Assembly: GCA_029961685.1 (NCBI GenBank)
Contig: JARWKL010000008.1
Coordinates: forward strand, 19,191,981-19,255,980
DNA length: 64,000 nucleotides
Source of the DNA: Aristolochia californica
Taxonomy: Eukaryota; Streptophyta; Magnoliopsida; Piperales; Aristolochiaceae
Reading direction: 5' to 3'
Part shown: piece by piece, positions 54,513 through 63,246 of the stretch
How positions within the stretch are numbered: the stretch's first letter is position 1
Layout of the letters: every line of letters begins with the position of its first letter
Translations under genes and position numbers: made by a program
The notes under the pieces: model-generated
Told to the model about the DNA's origin: nothing
What the model saw: the letters and a program-made list of their open reading frames with translations, nothing else
Databases searched by the model: none

Positions 54513-55183
54513 GGATCCATTGGTCATTTGCATCTTTATCATGTTTCAAGCATGCACATCCTTTTTTTAAAACATGTCTACAAAAATCTGTTTCTTATAA
54601 AATTCCGAGCTAAAAGGGTTGAACTAGTATTATTTTCCCAAAAATGGATAGCAAAACTTTTATGTTCATTTTTGTGTGAATAAATTTTCTTTACTTACAT
54701 TTGTCATTGCATTAAATTCTTTCCATACATAAACTCTAAAATTTTTATTTTGTTGTGATCTATTTGCCTTTAATCTCTTTTTTGGATTGCCAGATGAACA
54801 GAAAGTGAAAACTCAAGTTTTGATTTAAGAAAAAAGTATACATCTCAAATGTAAATGCACAATGCAAAAATGCAGAGAGAGATAATTCCAAAAAGTGTCT
54901 ATAACTTTTTGGGATTGTAAACTCTTTTCAGTTTTTATATATCAGGTTTTGCAATCGTCAGGAAAAGGGGAAGGCGGAGGATTTTTAACTAAGAGTTGAT
55001 TCCCAATCCATTAGTCATTCCTTCAAACAATATAAGCGGTTATGCCTGATAAATCATTTAAAATCATCTATGATAGTTAGGTCAACGTTTTGTAAATGGG
55101 CCTAGTAATGGCTTATTTGACTCGGGTAAATATCCCACCGCACGTTAACTTCAGAATTTAATGTTATTCTCTTTAAAAGGATT

Positions 55184-55928
55184 GGATCCATACGTCTTTT
55201 GCAGCATTAACATGTTTCAAGCATGCATATCCATTTTTTAAAACATGTGTAGAAAAATCACTTTCTTATAAAATTTCGCGCTATACGGGTTGAACTAGTG
55301 GAATTTTGTAAAACTTGGATAGCAAAACTTTTGTGTTCATTTATTGTATGTGAATAAATTTTCTTTACTTATATTTTTTATTGTTTTAAATTATTTCCAT
55401 ACATAAAATCTTAAATTTAAATATTGTTGTGATCTATTTGCCTTTTATCTCTTTTTTTGTTTACGAGATGAAGGGAAAGTGAAAACTCAAGTTTTGATTT
55501 AAGAAAAAAGTATACATCTCAAATGGAAATGCACAATGCACAAAAGTAGAGAGAGATAATTCCAAAAAGTGTCTGTAATTTTTAGGGATTGTAAAATCTT
55601 TTTAGTTTTTATATATTGGGTTTTGCAATCGTTGGGAAAAGGGCGAGGCGGGGGATTTTTAACTGCGTGTTGATTCCTAATCCAAAAGTCATTCCTTACA
55701 AAAATATAGCCCGTTACTCATGATAAATCACTCTACAATCATCTATGATCGTTAGGTCAGATTTTTTGTAAATATGCAAAATAATTGTTTGTTTGACTCG
55801 GATAAATATCATCTATGATTGTTACGTCAGCTTTCGGTAAATGGGCAAAATAATGGCTTGTTTGACACAGGTATATATCCCACCGCACGTTCACTTGAGA
55901 ATTTAATGTTATTCTCTTTAAAAGGTTT
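55184..55928 (+). repeat. Lengthened monomer (745 bp) with a partial internal repeat
   Basis: The stretch ATCTATGATCGTTAGGTCAG to GACTCGGATAAATATC (about 55741-55810) is followed at once by ATCTATGATTGTTACGTCAG and a second passage through the same region to GACACAGGTATATATCCC. The first pass closely matches 49.13-49.26 kb (GTTACTCATGATAAATCACT with CTACAATC, GTAAATATGCAAAATAATTG), so this monomer is a mosaic with about 72 bp duplicated. Confidence 0.8.
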
Positions 55929-58052
55929 GGATCCATAGGTCATTTGCATCTTGAACATGTTTCAAGAATGCATATCCATTTTTTAAAACATGTCTAGAAA
56001 AATCACTTTCTAATAAAATTCCAAGCTGTAAGGTTTGAACAAGTGGAATTTTGCCAAAATTGGATAACAAAACTTTTGTGGTCATTTGTTGTTGCTGAAT
56101 AAATTTTCTTAACTTACATTTTCTATTTCTTTAAATTCTTTCCATACATAAACTCCAACATTTTCATTTTGTTGTATTTATTTTCCTTTTATCTCTTTTT
56201 ATGTTTACAAGATGAAGGGAAAGTAAAAACTCAAGTTTTGATTTAAGAAAAAAGTATGCATCTAAAATTAAAATGCACAATTCAAAAATGTAGAGAGAGA
56301 GATTTCCAAAAAGTGTCTGTATTTTTTTTGGATTGTAAACTCTTTTTAGTTTTTATATACCAGGTTTTGCAATTGTCTGGAAAAAGGGGGAGGAGGGGGA
56401 TTTTTAACTGAGTGTTGACTCCCAATCCATAATTCATTCCTTACAAATATATAGCCCATTATGCATGATAAATCGCTTTACAATTATCTATGATCATTTT
56501 GTCAACATTCTGTAAATGGTCAAAATAATGGCTTGTTTGACTCGGGTAAATATCCCACCGCACGTTCACTTGAGAATTTAATATTATTCTCTTTAAAAGG
56601 TTTAGATCCATAGGTCATTTGCATCTTGATCATGTTTCAAGCATGCATATCCACTTTTTAAAACATGTCTAGAAAAATCACTTTCTAATAAAATTCCAAG
56701 CTAAAGGTTTGAACAAGTGGAATTTTTCCAAGCTTGGATAACAAAACTTTTGTGTTCATTTGTTTTTTGTGAATAAATTTTATTAACATACATTTTTTAT
56801 TGCTTGAAATTCTTTCCATACATAAATTCCAACATTTTCATTTTGTTGTGATCTATTTGCATTTTATCTCTTTTTATGTTTTCGAGATGAAGGGAAAGTG
56901 AAAACTCAACTTTTGATTTAAGAAAAAAGTATACATCTAAAATGGAAATGCACAATGCACAAATGTGGAGTGAGATAATTCCAAAAAGTGTTTGTAATTT
57001 TTAGGGATTGTACACTCTTTTTAGTTTTTATATATCAGGGTTTGCAATCGTCGGGGGAGGCAAGGGATTTTTAACTGAGGGTTGACTCCCAATCCATAAG
57101 TCATTCCTTAAAATAATATAGCCCGCTATGCATGATAAATCACTTTACAATCATCTATGATCATTAGGTCAGCTTTTTTTAAATGGGCAAAATAATGGCT
57201 TGTTTGACTCGGGTAAATATCCCACCGCAGTTTCACTTGAGAATTTAATGTTATTCTCTTTAAAAGTTTTGGATATATAGGTCATTTGCATCATTAACAT
57301 GTTTCAAGCATGTATATCCATTTTTTAAAACATGTGTAGAAAAATTTCTTTCTTATAAAATTTCGAGCAGTATGGGTTGAACTAGTGGAATTTTGCCAAA
57401 CTTGGATAACAAAACTTTTCTGTTCATTTGTTCTGTGTGACTAAATTTTCTTTACTTACATTTGTTATTGCTTTAAATTCTTCACATACATAAACTCTAA
57501 AATTTTCATTTTGTTGTGACCTATTTCCCATTTCTCTTTTTTTTTTGTTGACGAGATGAAGGGAAAGTGAAAACTCAAGTTTTGATATAAGAAAAAAGTA
57601 TACATCTAAAATGGAAATGCACAATGCACAAATGTAGAGAGAGATAATTCCAAAAAGTGTCAGTAATTTTTAGGGCTTGTAAACTCTTTTTAGTTTTTAT
57701 ATATCAAATTTTGCAATTGTCACGAAAAGGGGGAGGTGGGGGATTTTTAACGTTGACTCCCAATCCATAAGTCATTCCTTACAAATATATAACCCACTAC
57801 ACATGATAAATCACTTTACAATCATCTACGATTATTAGGTCAGGTTTTTGTAAATGGGCAAAATAATGGCTGGTTTGACTCGGTTAAATATCCCACCGCA
57901 CGTTCACTTGATAATTTAATGTTTTTCTCTTTAAAAGGTTTGGATCCAGAGGTCATTTGCATCTTGAACTTGTTTCAAGCTTGCATATCCATTTTTTAAA
58001 ATTTGTCTTGAAAAATCACTTTCTAATAAAATTCCAAGCTATATGGGTTGAA

Positions 58053-58135
58053 TGTTAAGCACCTTGCCAATTCTACCCAAAAGACCGGCCTGTTAGGAGC
58101 AGAAGGCATAGGTACTTAACCCTAGGACCATAACT
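58053..58135 (-). repeat. LTR (3' LTR in element orientation), TRIM copy 1
   Basis: An 83-bp terminal repeat beginning TGTTAAGCACC on the + strand and ending CCATAACT. The last base is T where the other three LTR copies have A. Confidence 0.87.
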
Positions 58136-58285
58136 GTACACCCCGCCTTCTCGAGCCAATGACCATGGCGGCCTTGACAAACCAATAGGGACCAGGACAG
58201 GAGCCCATACTCCCTTATGGCGTCCCGTCAGGGGTGTTCGGTCCACCTATGCACGCAGAGACTCGAAGTCAGGACGTAGCACCTA

Positions 58286-58296
58286 CTCTGATACCA
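58286..58296 (-). other. Primer-binding site, initiator Met-tRNA, TRIM copy 1
   Basis: Reading the minus strand: TGGTATCAGAG, complementary to the 3' end of plant initiator Met-tRNA (ending CTCTGATACCA). It lies two bases inside the 5' LTR. The twelfth base is changed relative to copy 2. Confidence 0.85.
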
Positions 58297-58298
58297 AA

Positions 58299-58381
58299 TG
58301 TTAAGCACCTAGCCAATACTACCCAAAAGACCAGCCTGTTAGGAGTAGAAGGCATAGGTACTTAACCCCAGGACCATAACA
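58299..58381 (-). repeat. LTR (5' LTR in element orientation), TRIM copy 1
   Basis: An 83-bp repeat, TGTTAAGCACC to CCATAACA on the + strand, adjacent to the tRNA primer site. It carries ATACTACCC and CCCCAGG, where the partner LTR has ATTCTACCC and CCCTAGG. Confidence 0.87.
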
Positions 58382-58386
58382 TTGAA

Positions 58387-61300
58387 CTAGTGGAATTTTG
58401 CCAAACTTGGATAACAAAACATTCGTGTTCATTTGTTATGTGTGAATAAATTTTCTTTAATTACATTTGCTATTGCTTTAAATTCTTTCCAAACGTAAAA
58501 TATAAAATTTTCATTTTGTTGTGATCTACTTTCCTTTTATCGCTTTTTATGTTTATGAGTTGAAGGGAAAGTGAAAACTCAAGTTTTGATTTAAGAAAAA
58601 AGCATAGATCTAAAATGGAAATGCACAATGCACAAATGTAGAGATAGATATTTCCAAAAAGTGTCTGAAATATTTAGGGATTGTAAACTCTTTTAAGTTT
58701 TAATATATCAGGTTTTGCAATCGTCGGGAAAAGAGGGAGGCGGGGATTTTTAACTGAGTATTGATTCCACATCCAAAATTCATTCCTTACAAAACTATAA
58801 CCAGTTACGCATGATAAATCACGTTACAATCAACTATAATCATTTGGTCAGCTTTTTGTAAATTGGCAAAATAATGGCTTGTTTGACTTGTGTAAATAGT
58901 CCACCACATGTTCACTTGAGAATTTAATATTAGTCTATTTAAAAGGTTTGGATCCATAGGTCATTTGCATCTTTAATATGTTTCAAGCATGCATATCTAT
59001 TTTTTAAAACATGTCTAGAAAAATCTCTTTCTTATAAAATTCCGAGCTATAAGGGCTGGACTAGTGGAATTTTCCCAACCTTGGAAAACAAAAGTTTTGT
59101 GTTCATTTGTTGTGTATTAATAAATTTTCTTTACTTACATTTGTTATTGCTTTAAATTTTTTCATACATAAACTCAAAAATTTTCATTTTGTTGTGATCT
59201 ATTTGCCTTTTATCTCTTTTTTTGTTTACGAGACGAAGGGAAAGTGAAAACTCAAGTTTTGATTTAAGAAAAAAGTATGCATCAAAAATGGAAATTCACA
59301 GTTCACAAATGTAGAGAGAAATAATTCGAAAAAGTTTCTGTAATTTTTAGAGATTGTAAACTCTTTTTAGTTTTTAGATATCACGTTTTGCAATCGTCGG
59401 GAAAAGAGGGGGGCGAGGGATTTTTAACTGAGTACTGACTCCCAATCAATAAGTCATTACTTACAAAAATAAAGCCCATTATGCATGATAAATCACATTA
59501 AAATATCCTATGATCATTAGGTCAGCTTTTTGTAAATGGGCAAAATAATGGCTTGTTTGACTCGGGTAAATATCCCACTGCACGTTCACTTGAGAATTTT
59601 TATGTTATTCTCGTTAAAACGTTTTGGATCCATAGGTGATTTGCATCTTGAACATGTTTCAAGCATCTCCATTTTCTAAAACATGTCAAGAAAAATCACT
59701 TACTAATAAAATTCTAAGCTATTAGGGTTGAACTAGTGCAATTTTGCCAAAGTTGCATAACAATACTTTTGTGTTCATTTGTTTTGTGTGAATAAATTTT
59801 CTTTACTTACATTTGTTATTGCTTTAAATTATTTCCATACATAAACTCTAAAATTTTCATTTTGTTGTAGTCTATTCTCCTTTTTATCTCTTTTTTTGTT
59901 TACTTGGTAAAGGGTAAGTGAAAACTCAAGTTTTGACTTAAGAAAAAGTATACATCTAAAAAGGAAATGCACTATGCACAAATGTAGAGAGAGATAATTT
60001 CAAAAAGTGTTTGTAATTTTTAGGGATTGTAAACTCTTTTTAGTTTTTATATATCAGGTTTTGCAATCGTGGGGAAAAGGGGGAGGCAGGGGATTTTTAA
60101 CTGATTGTTGACTCCCAATCCATAAATCATTCCTTAAAAAAATATAGCCCGTGACGCATGATAAATCACTGTACAATCACCTATGATTGTTAGGTCAGCT
60201 TTTTATAAATGGGAAAAATAATGGCTTGTATGACTCGGGTAAATATCCCACCGCACGTTCACTTGAGAATTTAATGTTATCCTATTTAAAAGGTTTGGAT
60301 CCATAGGTCATTTGCATTTTGTACATGTTTCAAGCATGCATATCTATTTTTTAAAACATGCGTAGAAAAATCTCTTTCTTATAAAATTCCAAGCTATTAG
60401 GGTTGAACTAGTGGAATTTCCCAAACTTGGATAACAAAACTTTTGTGTTCATTTGTGGTGCCAAAATAAATTTTCATCACTTACATTTGTTATTGCTTTA
60501 AATTCTTTCTATACATAAACTCTAAAATTTTCATTTTTTTGTGATCTATTTGCCTTTTATCTCTTTTTATGTTTACAAGATGAAGGGAAAGTGAAAACTC
60601 AATTTTTGATTTTAGAAAGAAGGATACATCTAAAATGGAAATGCACAATGCTCAAAAGAAGAGAGATATTTCCAAAAAATGTCTGTAATTTTTAGGGATT
60701 GTAAACTCTTTTTAGTTTTTATATTTCAGGTTTTGCAATCGACGGGAAAAGGGGGAGCGGGGGTTTTTTAATTGAGTGTTGACTCCACAACCATATGTCA
60801 TTCATTAAAAAAATATAACCCGTTACGCATGATAAATCACATTAAAATCAATTATAATCGTTTGGTCAGCTTGTTGTAAATGTGCAAAATAATGGCTTGT
60901 TTGACTCGGGTAAATAGCCCACCGCACGTTCACTTGAGAATTTAATATTAGTCTATTTAAAAGGTTTGGATCCATAGGTCATTTGCTTCTTTAACATGTT
61001 TCAAGCATGCATATCCAATTTTTAAAACATGTCTAGAAAAATCTCTTTCATATAAAATTATGAGCTTCATGGGTTGAACTAATGGAGTTTTCCCAAACTT
61101 GGATAACAAAACTTTTGTGTTCATTTGTCGTGTGTGAATAAATTTTCTTTACTTACATTTGTTATTGCTTTAAATTCTTGCCATACATAAACTCTAAACT
61201 TTTAATTTTGTTGTGATCTATTTGCCTTTTATCTCTTTTTTTTTTTTTTTTTACGAGATGAAGGGAAAGTGAAATGTCAAGTTTTGATTTAAGAAAAAAT

Positions 61301-62427
61301 TATATATCTTAAATGCAAATGCACAATGCACAAATTTTGAGAAAAATAATTCCGAAAAGTCTTTGTAATTTTTAGGAATTGTAAACTCTTTTTAGTTTTT
61401 ATATATTAGGTTTTGCAATCGTCGGGAAAAGGGGGAGGCCGTGATTTTTAACTGAGTGTTGACTCCCAATCCATAAGTCGTTCCTTAGAAAAATATAGCC
61501 CATTACGCATGGTAAATCACTTTACAATCATCTATGATTGTTAGGTCAGATTTTTGTAAATGGGCAAAATAATGACTTGTTTGACTCGGGTAAATATCCC
61601 CCCACACATTTACTTGAAATTTTAATGTTATTCTATTTAAAAGGTTAGGATCCATAGGTCATTTACATCTTGAACATGTTTCATGAAAGCATATCCATTT
61701 TTTAAAACATGGGTAGAAAAATTTCTTTCTTATAAAATTCCAAGCTATTAGGGTTGAACTAGTGGAATTTCCCAAACTTGGATAACAAAACTTTTGTGTT
61801 CATTTGTGGTGTGAAAATAAAATTTCTCTACTTACATATGTTATTGCTTTAAATTCTTTCCATACATAAACTCTAAATTTTTCATTGTGTTGTGATCTAT
61901 TTCCCTTAAATCTTTATTTATGTGTACGAGATGAAGGGAAAGTGAAAACTCAAGTTTTGATTTAAGAAAAAGATATACATATAAAATGGAAAAATACAAT
62001 GCACAAATGTAGAGAGAGATAGTTCCTAAAAGTGTCTGTAATTTTTTGGGATTGTAAAATCTTTTTAGTTTTTATATATCAGGTTTTGCAATCGTTGAGA
62101 AAAGGGGGACGCGGAGGATTTTTAACTGATTGTTGACTCCCAATCCATAAGTCATTCCTTACAAATATATAGCCCATTACGCCTGATAAATCACTTTTCA
62201 ATCATCTACGATTGTTAGGTCAGGGTTTTGTAAATGGGCAAAATAATGGCTGGTTCGACTCGGTTAAATATCCCACCGCACGTTCACTTGAGAATTTAAT
62301 GTTTTTCTCTTTAAAAGGTTTGGATCCATAGGTCATTTGCGTCTTGAACATGTTTCTTGCATGCATATCCATTTTTTAAAACATGTCTTGAAAAATCACT
62401 TTCTAATAAAATTCCAAGCTATATGGG
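58387..62427 (+). repeat. B-type satellite between the two TRIM copies
   Basis: Anchors: 58950, 59626, 60297, 60968, 61648 and 62322; six monomers separate the two elements. The monomers ending at 58950 and 60968 share AATATTAGTCTATTTAAAAG and GTAAATAG(T/C)CCACC, a three-monomer relationship of about 2018 bp. No gene is present. Confidence 0.82.
60297..60967 (+). repeat. Representative B-type satellite monomer (671 bp)
   Basis: This unit from the right half shows the B-type diagnostic changes: CTTGAGAATT in place of CTTGGGAATT, GGTTTTGCAATC in place of GGTTCTGCAATC, and usually TTCCAAGCTATT in place of TTCCGAGCTATT. All other landmarks are in the same order as in the A-type unit, so A and B are subfamilies of one satellite. 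Confidence 0.85.
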
Positions 62428-62432
62428 TTGAA

Positions 62433-62515
62433 TGTTAAGCACCTAGCAAATTCTACCCAAAAGATCGGCCTGTTAGGAGCAGAAGGCATAGGTACTTAAC
62501 TCTAGGACCATAACA
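62433..62515 (-). repeat. LTR (3' LTR in element orientation), TRIM copy 2
   Basis: An 83-bp terminal repeat, TGTTAAGCACC to CCATAACA. It has ATTCTACCC and TCTAGG, sharing the T variants seen in the left LTR of copy 1. Confidence 0.87.
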
Positions 62516-62664
62516 GTACACCTCGCCTTCCTGAGCCGAAGACCACAGTGGCCTTAACACAGCTACAAGGACCAGGTCAGGAGCCCATACTCCCTTACGG
62601 CGCCCTGCCAGAGGCGTGCAGTCCACCTTTGCATGCGAAGACTCGAAGTCAGGACATAGCACCT

Positions 62665-62676
62665 GCTCTGATACCA
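62665..62676 (-). other. Primer-binding site, initiator Met-tRNA, TRIM copy 2
   Basis: TGGTATCAGAGC on the minus strand, two bases inside the 5' LTR: a full 12-base complement to the initiator Met-tRNA 3' end. Confidence 0.86.
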
Positions 62677-62678
62677 AA

Positions 62679-62761
62679 TGTTAAGCACCTAGCCAATACT
62701 ACCCAAAAGACCGGCTTGTTAGGAGCGGAAAGCATAGGTACTTAACCCCAGGACAATAACA
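62679..62761 (-). repeat. LTR (5' LTR in element orientation), TRIM copy 2
   Basis: An 83-bp repeat with ATACTACCC and CCCCAGG, the same right-side variants as copy 1. The left/right LTR differences therefore existed before the duplication. Confidence 0.87.
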
Positions 62762-62766
62762 TTGAA

Positions 62767-63246
62767 CTAGGGGAATTTTACCAAACTTGGATAACAAAAC
62801 TTTGGTGTTCTTTTGTTATGTGTGAATAAATTTTCTTTACTTACATTTGTTATTGCTTTAAATTCTTTCCAAACAAAAAATATAAAATTTTCATTTTGTT
62901 GTGATCTATTTACCTTTTATCTCTTTTTAAGTTTATGAGTTGAAGGGAAAGTGAAAGTTCAAGTTTTGATTTAAGAAAAAACATAGATCTAAAATGGAAA
63001 TGCACAACGCACAAATGTAAACTCTTTTAAGTTTTAATATATCAGGTTTTGTAATCGTGGGGAAAAGAGGGAGGCGGGAGATTTTTAACTGAGTGTTGAC
63101 TCCACATCCATAAGTCATTCCTTACAAAAATATAACCCGTTACAAATGATAAATATTTTTACAATCAACTATAATCATTTGGTTAGCTTTTTGTAAATTG
63201 GCAAAATAATGGCTTGTTTGACTCGGGTAAATAGCCTACCGCACAT
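62767..63246 (+). repeat. Last, truncated satellite monomer
   Basis: This continues the monomer after TRIM copy 2 and shares TGTTATGTGTG, TTTCCAAAC and GAGTTGAAGGG with 58.4-58.6 kb. A deletion of about 44 bp at about 63019 joins GCACAAATGTA to AACTCTTTTAAG. The satellite ends in the block CTACCGCACAT, which normally continues into TTCACTTGAGAA. Confidence 0.82.

Larger units (their letters stand above)
42381..58052 (+). repeat. B-type satellite block
   Basis: Anchors: 42671, 43342, 44004, 44669, 45345, 46018, 46680, 47303, 47978, 48648, 49314, 49982, 50656, 51327, 52001, 52674, 53349, 54513, 55184, 55929, 56604, 57271 and 57942. CTTGAGAATT and GGTTTTGCAATC are carried by nearly all. The monomers around 43.83-43.93 and 46.51-46.60 kb share GACTCCATCTCCATA and a shortened TTAATGGC(C/T)TGTTTGAC; they lie about 2.68 kb apart, a four-monomer step. 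No gene is present. Confidence 0.83.
58053..58381 (-). mobile_element. TRIM/SMART-like miniature LTR element, copy 1 (329 bp)
   Basis: The satellite is interrupted by a GC-richer insert with 83-bp terminal direct repeats (58053-58135 and 58299-58381) and a 163-bp interior. The repeats start TGTTA and end TAAC(A/T), and TTGAA flanks both sides (58048-58052 and 58382-58386), a 5-bp target duplication. Just inside the right repeat, read on the minus strand, is TGGTATCAGAG after a two-base spacer, matching the 3' end of initiator Met-tRNA; this sets the orientation. Beside the left repeat the minus strand is purine-rich (GAGAAGGCGGGG), a plausible though imperfect polypurine tract. I count 6 differences between the two repeats. 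There is no coding capacity, so it would need enzymes from another element. The LTRs are very short compared with typical plant LTR elements. I do not recognise the family. Confidence 0.88.
62433..62761 (-). mobile_element. TRIM/SMART-like miniature LTR element, copy 2 (329 bp)
   Basis: Same length and structure as copy 1: LTRs at 62433-62515 and 62679-62761, and TTGAA on both sides (62428-62432 and 62762-62766). The primer site reads TGGTATCAGAGC on the minus strand (62665-62676), a 12-base match to initiator Met-tRNA. The purine-rich stretch beside the 3' LTR is GGAAGGCGAGGTG. I count 9 differences between its two LTRs. The interior differs from copy 1 at many positions, largely transitions. 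It lies at the identical monomer position as copy 1, exactly 4380 bp away. It was probably copied with the satellite rather than inserted independently. Confidence 0.88.
1..63246 (+). repeat. Tandem satellite array, monomer about 675 bp, about 94 copies
   Basis: The same AT-rich unit recurs head to tail across the window, always in one orientation; I saw no inverted monomer. A convenient anchor is the GGATCCATAGGTCATTTGCA site (sometimes decayed to GAATCC, TGATCC, GGTTCC or similar). Spacing between anchors is mostly 660-680 bp. Ninety-three anchors were placed, and one monomer (53.35-54.51 kb) has lost its anchor. The left end lies outside the window; the right end is a sharp break inside a monomer at about 63246. 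Monomers differ by scattered substitutions and short indels, so the array is not freshly amplified. No gene is embedded. I do not recognise the family. Whether it is centromeric, pericentromeric or subtelomeric cannot be told from the sequence, although telomere-like inserts in four monomers hint at past contact with telomeric DNA. Confidence 0.97.

Noticed and set aside
1371..57624. About twenty open frames of 60-97 codons within the array, mostly on the minus strand
   Set aside because: They recur at the same monomer positions because the DNA repeats, are broken in most copies, differ in length, and show no domain or constraint pattern. They are chance frames in satellite DNA.
62453..62745. 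Overlapping open frames on both strands inside TRIM copy 2
   Set aside because: They lie across the LTRs and interior of a non-coding miniature element and are not preserved in copy 1.
1..63246. CRISPR-like array of regular repeats
   Set aside because: The repeats are long, diverged and contiguous without spacers, and the content is eukaryotic.
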